In this document: piece after piece, positions 1 to 7,220 of the stretch
Layout: the number at the start of each line of letters is the position of its first letter
Numbering within the stretch: position 1 is the first letter of the stretch
Assembly: GCA_012031335.1 (NCBI GenBank)
Contig: JAAUTT010000191.1
Location: 1 to 7,626, forward strand
Length of the DNA: 7,626 nucleotides
Origin: Bacteroidales bacterium
GTDB taxonomy: Bacteria; Bacteroidota; Bacteroidia; Bacteroidales; JAAUTT01
Direction of reading: 5' to 3'
The notes under the pieces: generated by a model
What the model was told of the DNA's origin: nothing
The model's input: only the letters and a program-made list of their open reading frames with translations
Databases searched by the model: none
Position numbers and translations under genes: made by a program

Positions 1-19
1 ATAACATCAAGATATAACC

Positions 20-44
20 TTCTTTTAAATAATATTTAAAAGAA
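20..44. repeat. Perfect 11-bp inverted repeat upstream of the universal stress protein gene
   Basis: The left arm TTCTTTTAAAT (20-30) and right arm ATTTAAAAGAA (34-44) are exact reverse complements separated by AAT (31-33). The repeat lies 34 bp before the ATG at 79. It could be an operator for a dimeric regulator of the stress protein gene, or the hairpin of a terminator for a gene to the left of the window. No clear T-tract follows the right arm on the + strand, so an operator is slightly favoured for that strand. The symmetry is seen directly; the role is inference. Confidence 0.5.
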
Positions 45-78
45 ATTTTAATTTAGTCGCAACTTACCTTGTAATGCT

Positions 79-926
79 ATGGAAGAGAATAAGAAATTTA
101 TTGCTGTCACCTGGGATTTCACAGTTGTTTCGGAAAACGCTCTTGAACATGCCATCCGTATATCGCGGACAATAGACCAGGATATTCATCTTCTGCATGT
201 AATAAAAAAGGGTGCTTCTGTTTCAGAAAAAGAAGAAAAAAGAAAAAAACTGGAGGTTACCTGTGAAGAAACATACAAAAGGTTTAATATTAAACCATTG
301 ATTGTTTTTTGGAAGGATCCATATTTACAGATATTGCGAAATACGCTTCAGATAATAAAGCCAGTTTAGTTGTGATGGGCACCCATGGCATGACTTTTAG
401 TCAGAAGCTTTTTGGCAGCTGGGCCCTGAAAGTTATTGTTGGTTCGAGTGTGCCGTTTATTGTTGTACAGGATAAGCCTGTAACCCATGAGAAATATTCA
501 AAAGTAGTTTTTCCTGTTGATTATAAATCGGAAAATAAAGAGACACTCAACTGGGCCATTTACTTTGGTAAGTATTTCAGTTCTAAAGTATTTCTTTATA
601 AATATCCAGTAAAAGACAAATCGCTTCAGCGTAAAATCAATACGAATCTGAATTTTGCCATTCGTTTTTTAATTCAAAACAACCTGAGTTACGAGATAAC
701 CTCTCCCGAGAAGTCCAAAAACTTTATTAACGAAACGGTTGGGTTTGCGAAATCAATCAACGCGGATATAATACTTACCGTAACCACCAAATATATCAGT
801 ATTCTCGATTATATGTTTGGAGCCAATGAGCAGCTCATTATTGCCAATAAAGAGAAGATTCCCATAATGTGTATAAATCCGAAAGCAAACTTTACAGCTG
901 TAGGTCAGTTTATGTATGGTCAATAG
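79..926 (+). CDS. Tandem universal stress protein (UspA family), two Usp domains, one frameshift in the read
   Basis: Universal stress proteins are cytoplasmic, often nucleotide-binding proteins linked to stress survival; the exact role of this one is unknown. The reconstructed protein is 282 residues, the usual size for a two-domain Usp. Domain 1 (about 5-131) opens with a Usp-type strand (FIAVTWDFT) and carries GTHG at 101-104 followed by GS at 113-114, the usual ATP-binding loop. Domain 2 (about 141-268) starts at SKVVFPVDYK but lacks the G-x-x-G and GS residues, so it probably does not bind ATP. The frame changes at the T run 305-310: adding one T joins FNIKPLIVFLEGS smoothly into the second frame. 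The ATG at 79 is chosen because the Usp fold begins right after it; no Shine-Dalgarno sequence is seen. The stop at 924-926 directly abuts the stop of the convergent transporter gene. Confidence 0.88.
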
Positions 927-2623
927 TTATTTAGCTGCATTATTTGATTGAATAATGCTTTCGGTAACTTCATAGATATTGTCTCCAAGGCGCTCACAAC
1001 GTGTGAATATATCATTATAAATTACTCCGGCTTCATATTTATATCCTCTTTCTTTTCCGGAAGCATATTCTTCTTTCAGATGATTACGCAATTGATCTAT
1101 GCTTCTTCGTACTGGCTGGCTTTATCGATTTTTACAAGTTCATAATCCATACCCAGGTTTTCGTGCATTACTTCAATTGCCTCACCAATTAAAACGAACA
1201 TATGATTGATGTTGTCCCGGATATCCTGTGTAAACCAAATTTTGGCCTGTCGTTTTCTATTTAAAGTTTTGGCGATATTATAGCAGTTGTCAGCAATGCT
1301 TTCCAGGTTACCTGTAATCTTCAACATCAACTTTAACCGTTCGTTGCTTTGCATACTCAGATCACCCTGGCTAATTTTTGTTAGGTAGGATGATATTTCT
1401 ATTTCCATTTGGTCGCAAACAGTTTCAAAATTGGATACCTGGTTGAAACCATTGATAAATTCATGTTCATTAACCTGATTAAATAAGTCTTTTACCAGGT
1501 TAAACATTGCTTTTATTCTCTTAGAATACAATAAAATTTCTTGTTGTGCCTGCAATAAAGAAATTTCGGAAGTGGAGAATATAGTTTTAGAAATATAATG
1601 TAACCGGAAACCATCCTCATTGGATGACGCTCGTTTAACCAGTTTACCGGCTAAGGACAAGAGAACCGGAATAAACCAAACTTGAATCAATACATTGGCA
1701 ACATTGAAAATAGTATGAATGGTTGCCAACGCCCAGGGGATTATTTCATTATCAGTATAAGCCGATCTTGTAGAAACAGCCACCATGATCCAGTCTACAG
1801 CCCTCAGAAAGAAAGGAAATGCCGCCAGCACCCAGAAAGCTCCGATAATATTAAAAAGAAAATGCACGCGGGCCACTTTTTTAGCCTGTTCGTTTGCGAT
1901 CAAAGCAGCCAGATTGGCCGTGACTGTTGTTCCGATATTTTCTCCAATCACCATAGCAGCAGCCAGAGGAAAATCGATAAGTCCAATTGCACTAAAAGAA
2001 AGCGTAAAAACCAAGGCTACGCTGGAGGATTGAAAAACAACAGCGATTAATGTCCCAAACAGTACAAACAATATCACTGAAACAGGACCTGGATCGTTAA
2101 TCCGTTCGAGGAAGTCTACTACGTTAGGGTTGGAGGAGATATCAGGAAGAATATCATACAGCAGATCAAGCCCAAAAAAGATAAAGGCGAACCCCATGGC
2201 AAATTCACCCCAATACTTTAGTAAGTTTCTTTTTGAAAACAATAATGGAAAACAAATTGCAACAATAGGAAGCGCTAGTTGTGATACTTTTATATTTACT
2301 CCGACTGCAACAAATAACCAGGTTTTAAGTGTTGTACCAATATTTGCTCCCATTACCATGCCAACAGCTTCGGTAACAGATAATAAGCCAGCATTTACAA
2401 AACTAACAATCATAACAGTAGTTGCCGAAGAGCTCTGAATAATTGCAGTAACTACCAATCCGGTTGAAATACTTTTAAGTTTGTTTGAAGTGATAGCAGC
2501 CAAAATAGACCTCATCCGAAAACCAGCCAGTTTTTGCAATGCATCACTCATGAGCTTCATTCCGAAGAGGAATACACCCAAGGCTCCAATTATGCTTAAA
2601 ATATGGATTACTAAAGCTGCCAT
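927..2623 (-). CDS. Na+/phosphate cotransporter family protein (Na/Pi-II type) with PhoU-like C-terminal domain, one frameshift
   Basis: This is an inner-membrane symporter of the Na_Pi_cotrans family, expected to move phosphate with sodium. The reconstructed protein is 565 residues. It shows the family's inverted repeat: QSSSAT (63-68) with GANIGTT (92-98), then QSSS (198-201) with GENIGTT (227-233), each in hydrophobic membrane segments. From about residue 340 to the end it is helical and soluble, as in the PhoU-like tail of bacterial members. The first frame stops at 1097. Supplying one base near 1100 continues it as EEAIDQLRNHLKEEY for 57 more residues to the TAA at 927-929, completing the last PhoU helices. 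Start: ATG at 2623, just before the first membrane segment, with a TAnnTTTG element 17 bp upstream. The gene is monocistronic here and converges on the stress protein gene without any spacer. Substrate specificity (phosphate or another anion) is not settled by sequence. Confidence 0.9.
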
Positions 2624-2640
2624 TCGTTTTTTATATCACA

Positions 2641-2648
2641 CAAATATA
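2641..2648 (-). promoter_or_regulatory. Candidate -7 promoter element (TATATTTG) for the Na/Pi transporter gene
   Basis: Read on the minus strand this is TATATTTG, an exact match to the Bacteroidota -7 consensus TAnnTTTG, and it ends 17 bp before the ATG at 2623. No TTG is found 19-21 bp further upstream, so the -33 element is missing or degenerate. The implied leader is very short. Confidence 0.45.
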
Positions 2649-2731
2649 AACGAAGCAAAATAACCACGTTGTTTTCAAAAACCTTTTTCGCCTCTTAAAG
2701 TTTAATTTTATTATTATTCGTATATAATATT

Positions 2732-2762
2732 TTGAATGTCTTCATGATATAATTAATCTTTG
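2732..2762 (+). promoter_or_regulatory. Candidate promoter for the polyprenyl synthase gene (TTG, 20 bp, AATCTTTG)
   Basis: TTG at 2732-2734 and AATCTTTG at 2755-2762 are separated by 20 bp, the Bacteroidota -33/-7 spacing. The -7 box has one mismatch to TAnnTTTG (A for the first T). Transcription would start near 2770, giving a leader of about 54 nt before the ATG at 2824. It lies in the 200-bp region shared with the divergent transporter gene. Confidence 0.4.
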
Positions 2763-2823
2763 TTAATCTTCATTTAAAACCATCCATTTTTAATATTTTG
2801 CAGCTTAAAATAATTAATTAGCT

Positions 2824-3839
2824 ATGCTGAATTTTTCGGAGTGTAAGACAATAGTTGATAACAGACTATCGGACCTGACTTTTAACGAGCACAAGCCCGT
2901 TGAGTTATATCAACCTATACGATATATCCTGGATCTTGGAGGAAAACGGCTTCGTCCCATATTAACGCTTATGTCGTGTAATCTTTTTACTGAAAATATT
3001 GAGGATGCTGTAAATCCGGCAATTGCTGTGGAAGTATTTCACAATTTTACATTACTGCACGACGATATTATGGACAAAGCACCAATGCGACGTAATCATC
3101 CGACAGTTCATATAAAATGGAATGAAAATATAGCCATTTTATCAGGCGATGCAATGAATATTATAGCCTATCAGCAACTTTGTAATACAAACACTAAATT
3201 TTTACCGCAACTACTCGAAACATTTTCGAAAACTGCCATTGAAATTTGTGAAGGACAGCAAATGGATATGAATTTCGAAACAAGAAATGATGTGACTTTG
3301 GACGCGTATCTCGAAATGATTAAACTTAAAACGGCAGTGCTTATTGCTGCAAGTTTGAAAATTGGGGCCATATGTGCAGGAGCCCAGGTAGATGAAACAC
3401 AAAAACTTTACGATTTTGGTCTTAATCTCGGTCTGGCTTTCAAATTCAGGATGATTTACTTGACGCATTTGGAACAGAAGCAGAATTTGGTAAAAATATC
3501 GGGGGAGATATCCTTTCTTGCAAAAAGACCTTTTTGTATCTTAAAGCACTTGAACTCGCAAATCAGGAGCAAAAGACCAGATTACTTGAAATTTATAATG
3601 ATAAAACCAACCATCTAACCTCAAAGGTAAAAAGTGTACTTGACATATTTTCGGAATTAAAAATCAGAGAAATAGCTGAAAAAACCGTAACTGTTTATAC
3701 TGAAAAAGCCATGAATTCGCTAGGAGAGGTAAATACAAACAACCCGAAGGAATTGCTAAAAACTCTGGCTTTTGAAATTATGAGCAGAAAGGCACTAATT
3801 CCCAAATTAATCATTAGATATCAAAATTTTTGCATTTAA
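2824..3839 (+). CDS. Polyprenyl diphosphate synthase (trans-isoprenyl synthase), one frameshift
   Basis: This enzyme condenses isopentenyl diphosphate with an allylic diphosphate to make the prenyl chains used for quinones and other isoprenoids; it acts in the cytoplasm. The reconstruction is 338 residues. Motifs in order: GGKRLRP (39-45), first aspartate-rich motif LLHDDIMD (D80, D81, D84), RR at 89-90, GQQMD (144-148), KT (169-170), and second aspartate-rich motif QIQDDLLD (D210, D211, D214). The second motif appears only after adding one T to the run 3438-3440, turning GLAFKFRMIY into GLAFQIQDDLLD. F75, five residues before the first Asp, is bulky, which in this family tends to limit chain length; a short product (C15-C20) is therefore possible but unproven. 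The last 15 residues after MSRK exceed the usual end and may reflect another base error. Start ATG 2824 matches the family's N-terminus. Confidence 0.93.
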
Positions 3840-3884
3840 GCCTGCTTAGGGTGAACCTTGTGCCGGGTAATTTTGTATAAGCAT

Positions 3885-3919
3885 AAAAAAAGCTTTACCT
3901 CCTGAGAAGTAAAGCTTTT
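3885..3919 (-). terminator. Rho-independent terminator of the minus-strand coiled-coil gene, overlapping its stop codon
   Basis: AAAAGCTTTAC (3888-3898) and GTAAAGCTTTT (3909-3919) form an 11-bp perfect stem with a 10-nt loop. On the minus strand the stem runs into seven T residues (complement of 3885-3891), the form of an intrinsic terminator. The TAA stop of the gene (3897-3895) sits inside the stem, so the last codons double as the hairpin's first arm. The same hairpin may also stop transcription of the convergent polyprenyl synthase gene ending at 3839, though its T-tract on that strand is only the TTTT of the stem itself. Confidence 0.8.
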
Positions 3920-4831
3920 CCTGTATCAGTTTCCAGATTATTTTTGATGTTAAATTTGGTAGTTCCAATTAAAACGCCATCTGTGAAAATATCGACGGTA
4001 TAGGTACCGGTAATAAGTTTGTCATTATTATCCCAGAAAATACAAACATCCAAATCTTTATTTTCATATTCTATCTGACGTTTAGCTGAATAAACGATAT
4101 TTTCGCCCTGGAAAGAAAAAACATCACCTTCGGAGTAAGCTAAAACCATGTCATCGGGACGGGTAATACGAATAAAAACATCTTTGGATCCTGCAGCAGC
4201 AATGGCATTTTCACGTAAAGTAAAACATACTTTTAATTTGGTAATACGTGTGGATTTATCTTCGTCCTTACCACGTTTATTTAATGGAGTTACTACAATG
4301 TTACTGGTGGTTATAACAGCGGCTTTCTGAACTTTTGTTGAAAGATCTTCTTTTCGGCTGACAATTTAACATTTTCATCACGGGCATAATCAAGTTTTCC
4401 CCTTACATCGGTATTTTCCTTAATTAATTGCTGATTTTGAGTAGTTAAAGAATCAACCTGGGCAATATAGCTTTTAAGCACATCACGCAGAGTTTTCAGC
4501 TCCTTTTCGTACAATTTGATTTTCTGAATATTGGTAGCCTGATAGTTCAGGAGTTTTTTAATTTTTTCCTGTTGCTCATTTAACTTTATATTTATACTAT
4601 CGTTGTTGGTTTTTCAGGGGCATCATACTCACTTATAAGGTCCTGAAGTTCGTTTGTTAAAGATTTCTTTTGAGTTTCAAGGTATTGTTCGGTATCGGCA
4701 GCCTGTTTTTTGGTATCATTCAGGCGATAAAATAATACAACAACTGCGGCCAGCAGAATAAGTGCAATAATTGTTAGCAGGATTGTTAGTCCTTTGCCCG
4801 ATTTGGGCTTATTTTCCAAACTGTTTTCCAT
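3895..4831 (-). CDS. Membrane-anchored coiled-coil protein with C-terminal beta-rich domain, function unknown, two frameshifts
   Basis: I do not recognise a characterised family. The reconstruction is 312 residues. Residues 1-13 are polar with lysines (KPKSGKG), followed by one membrane segment at about 14-35 (LTILLTIIALILLAAVVVLF). Residues 38-170 are a long, charged, heptad-like coiled coil (for example LKTLRDVLKSYIAQVDSL). Residues 171-312 look beta-rich, with alternating hydrophobic strands (VCFTLREN, DVCIFWDN, GTYTVDIFTDGVLIG). By the positive-inside rule the coil and C-terminal domain would be periplasmic; this is inference. Adding one base at the T run 4610-4614 and one at 4351-4354 joins three frames without loss of register. 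ATG 4831 is preferred over an in-frame TTG at 4870, because that TTG lies inside the promoter -7 box. It appears monocistronic, with its own promoter and terminator. Similar proteins may be labelled SMC-like in databases because of the coil, but no ATPase motif is present. Confidence 0.8.
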
Positions 4832-4867
4832 AATACTTGGGGTTAAAGGGTTTTCATAAAAACGTTG

Positions 4868-4898
4868 CAAATTTATAAATATTTTGTAGTAAGCACAA
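4868..4898 (-). promoter_or_regulatory. Bacteroidota promoter (TTG, 20 bp, TAAATTTG) for the coiled-coil gene
   Basis: On the minus strand TTG (4898-4896) and TAAATTTG (4875-4868) are exactly 20 bp apart, a full match to the Bacteroidota -33/-7 pattern. The leader to ATG 4831 would be about 30 nt. It rules against translation from the TTG codon at 4870, which is part of the -7 element. Confidence 0.7.
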
Positions 4899-5148
4899 TA
4901 CCCAGATAGTCAAATCCTGTTGGCCTCTTGTTTATAGCCATGAAAAAGAATCTGTTATAAGAAATGCATATCAATTGTAAAATTTTGCCAATCTTTTTGG
5001 ATTATCTCTTACTCTTTGTTTCAAATATATTACTCTTACAATTATAAACAAAAAATTTGTCTTTTACTTAAGGCAGTGATTTCTTTAAATATCTGGATTC
5101 AGGATCAGATTAGTTTGTATCCGTTAAACTGCTTGACCTAAATTAATT
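4899..5148. other. AT-rich intergenic spacer between the coiled-coil gene and the kinase gene
   Basis: No open frame with coding character, RNA gene or strong hairpin was seen. It holds the region downstream of the kinase stop (5151-5149, minus strand), where no convincing intrinsic terminator was found, and the region upstream of the coiled-coil gene promoter. TTACTCTT occurs twice (5009-5016 and 5030-5037), 21 bp apart start to start, about two helical turns. In such AT-rich DNA this could be chance. Confidence 0.5.
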
Positions 5149-6379
5149 TTATGGTTTTAAAAAGTTTGATTCCAATTCATTGGGAAATATGATTAAAGCT
5201 GTAGCTCCATTTTTGATTTTCAAGTTTGAATTCGCCATCGAGACTTTGCATGATTATTCCCCTGATGAGTTCGAACCTATATTTGCACAGCTGAAATCGC
5301 CTTCAATAAGAGCCTGTGGAAACCCAGGTCCATCATCCCGGAATTTAATCTGAATCAGATCATTTCTGTTGAATTTCAACGGAATATGGTTGCCTCGTCC
5401 CGACAATGCATAGCATGCTTAATACTGTTTGTAGTTAATTCGTTTATAACCAATGTGAGATGGTGCGATTGATTACTGTTTAACTTAATACTTGTAGGAG
5501 TAATAAACAGATTCACTTTTTTATCCGGTGGAGTACCATGTTTTGCAGCCCTTATGATCTGATTGCATAAATCGCTGATTTCCAAAGGTTGCCAGTTTTG
5601 AGCAGAAAGCATGCTGTGAACAGTCGATAAAGATTGTATCCTGTTAATCAGATCGTTCAGAAATTCAATATATCTGGTATCATTCAATAAAGCGGCCTTG
5701 TTCTGTTCCATATGCAGCATACTTATTAAAGCAGCAAGATTATTTTTACCCTGTGATTCACCTCCCTGAGCAGGACGGTAAGAGTTTCGGAATATTTTTT
5801 CAGCTGATCTTCAGCCTGCTTACGTTCTGTTATATCAATAAACTGGGCAACAAAGAGCATGGGTTCACCATGGTCGTTCAGCACAATTTTCATATTTTGC
5901 AATACCCAGGCGGTTAATCCTTCCATATGATATAACCTTTTTTCAAGCTGATAGCTATTTATACTCCCCGATTTCAGCTTTTCCATGTTCAACTTATCAA
6001 AAGTATAGTCGTCCGGATGAGTGATACACTGCAAATCGGTTTTAAGCATCCCTTCTTCCTGGTAACCCAGCATATCGCAAATAGCAGTATTAACCTTTAG
6101 AAATGAACCATTGAATGAAATAAGCGCCATTCCTTGCATAGCCGTTTCGAATGCATCCCTGAACTGGTCTTCACTTTGTTTTGTATGATGATACATTTTT
6201 TCGAGCTCTTCGGTTCTTTTAAAAACGGTGTCTTCAAGCTCGTTCCTCATTTTACTTAAAAGCTTTTCGGAAGAGAAAGCATTATTCTGAAATTTTCTCC
6301 GATACTGAAACAAGTGAAAAACCAATAGAAAATTGAGAAAAATCAATACAGTTATAATAATGATAAAGAAATGGTTCAT
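5149..6379 (-). CDS. Membrane-anchored PAS-domain sensor histidine kinase (HisKA_2 / HATPase), four base errors
   Basis: This is a signalling kinase that autophosphorylates on histidine; input and partner response regulator are unknown and none is encoded nearby. The reconstruction is 410 residues. Order: one membrane segment (about 4-24), a short coiled linker (28-70), a PAS/PAC domain (about 72-188, ending FIDITERKQAEDQL), the HisKA_2 phosphoacceptor box LLREVNHRVKNNL (H209), and an ATPase domain with N box INELTTNSIKHA (N313 to about 323) and G1 box DDGPGFP (349-355). No receiver domain is fused. The frame is restored by adding one base at each of 5743-5747, about 5393-5395 and 5274-5275, and removing one from the T run 5210-5214; each repair recovers family sequence (KNNLAALISML, CRDEGNHIP, NIGFELIRG, QNGATALIIFP). 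Start ATG 6379 is preferred, but a hydrophobic frame upstream, from an ATG at 6461, might add a second membrane segment. It is divergent from the ComF-like gene. Confidence 0.87.
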
Positions 6380-6448
6380 TGGCTAATAAAATGAGCATCA
6401 AAAATGTAACACCAAAAAGAGAAACAAAAATCAGATAAAAATTTTTAT

Positions 6449-6456
6449 TATGTTTG
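6449..6456 (+). promoter_or_regulatory. Candidate -7 promoter element (TATGTTTG) for the ComF-like gene
   Basis: TATGTTTG matches TAnnTTTG exactly and ends 9 bp before the ATG at 6466. No TTG is present 19-21 bp upstream, so the match is only to the -7 half. If real, the ATG at 6450 lies inside the promoter and cannot be the start codon. Confidence 0.35.
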
Positions 6457-6465
6457 AACATATTT

Positions 6466-7219
6466 ATGGATTTAGACACGCTTTCAATCATCAAAAAAAC
6501 AAAAATCAATTGGTTAGAAAGTTATTAAATAAAACAATAGGCTGGTCGGCCGACTTTATATCACTTTTATATCCAAATCTGTGTGCATCATGCCATACTA
6601 CTCTTTATAAAGGAGAAAGGGAAATATGTACCCGTTGCAGATCCCTGCTTCCCTATACACGTTTCCATCATGATAAGGAAAATCCGGTAGCCAAACTTTT
6701 CTGGGGCCGCATTCCTGTTGAAAATGCCACAGCCTATTTTGTTTTTCGTAAGGGAAGCCGATTTCAAAAAATATTGCATAAAATAAAATATCAGGAAAAG
6801 TTGAATCTCGGAATTGAGGTTGGCAGATGGTTCGGACATGAATTATCCGAAACAGGATTTCAGTATGTGGATATCATTGTTCCAATGCCTTTGCATCCCA
6901 AAAAACTTCAAAAACGAGGATATAACCAAAGTGAACTGATTGCCCGTGGTACTGGCGGAAATGATTGCAAAAGCCAATGAATAGTTCCCTGCTTAAAAGA
7001 GTAGTAGAAAACCCCACACAGACAAAGAAAAGTCGTTATGAACGGTGGACCAATGTAGAAGGGATTTTTGAATTGACGAAGGCTGATGAGGCCATAAATA
7101 AGCATATTTTAATAGTTGATGATGTTGTAACTACCGGTTCTACACTGGAAGCCTGTATCAGCGCAACTTTAAAAGCACCTGGAGCCAGAGTAAGTGTAGC
7201 AGTATTGGCCATGGCTTAG
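6466..7219 (+). CDS. ComF-family phosphoribosyltransferase-like protein, frameshifted
   Basis: ComF proteins combine an N-terminal zinc finger with a phosphoribosyltransferase fold. In naturally transformable bacteria they are cytoplasmic factors needed for DNA uptake; in many Bacteroidota the role is untested. The reconstruction is 250 residues. Four cysteines form the zinc site (C40, C43, C55, C58 in CASC and CTRC), then DIIVPMPLHPKKLQKRGYNQSE (split about 136-157) is the conserved ComF core, and ILIVDDVVTTGST (214-226) is the PRPP-binding loop. Near 6951-6973 the frame changes. Dropping one base at about 6952 and one at about 6973 gives ARGMAEMIAKPMNSS, matching the family; one missing base is the net equivalent. 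The start is uncertain. ATG 6466 needs one extra A in the A7 run 6493-6499; ATG 6450 is in frame without repair but overlaps the -7 element. The gene converges on the outer-membrane protein gene with a 1-bp gap. Confidence 0.85.
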
Positions 7220-7220
7220 A

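Noticed and set aside
65..71. TACCTTG before the stress protein start as a promoter -7 element
   Set aside because: It is one T short of TAnnTTTG, ends only 7 bp before the ATG, and has no TTG 19-21 bp upstream.
305..310. Programmed ribosomal frameshifting at the T run in the stress protein gene
   Set aside because: The same kind of one-base change occurs in nearly every gene of the window, with no slippery heptamer plus downstream structure in common. Sequencing error explains all cases at once.
1682..2663. Several plus-strand open frames opposite the transporter gene
   Set aside because: They lie wholly or mostly antisense to strongly conserved transporter sequence, show no domain, and have the low-complexity composition of shadow frames.
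2725..2800. Direct repeat TAATATTTTG at 2725-2734 and 2791-2800
   Set aside because: A 10-bp repeat in very AT-rich intergenic DNA is weak evidence. Neither copy has a TTG at the right spacing together with an exact TAnnTTTG.
3171..3468. Minus-strand open frames opposite the polyprenyl synthase
   Set aside because: They are antisense to catalytic motifs of a clear enzyme gene and show no protein features of their own.
5091..5110. ATCTG...CAGAT hairpin downstream of the kinase gene as a terminator
   Set aside because: The stem is only 5 bp with a 10-nt loop and there is no adjacent T-tract on the minus strand.
6399..6427. TTG, 18 bp, CATTTTTG on the minus strand as the kinase promoter
   Set aside because: The spacer is shorter than usual and the -7 box has a mismatch in its first base. 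The T-rich context makes such matches common, so it is not listed as a feature.
79..7219. Pseudogene decay of the whole region
   Set aside because: Apart from single-base frame changes, all motifs and catalytic residues are intact and there are no in-frame stops or larger deletions, which decay would produce.
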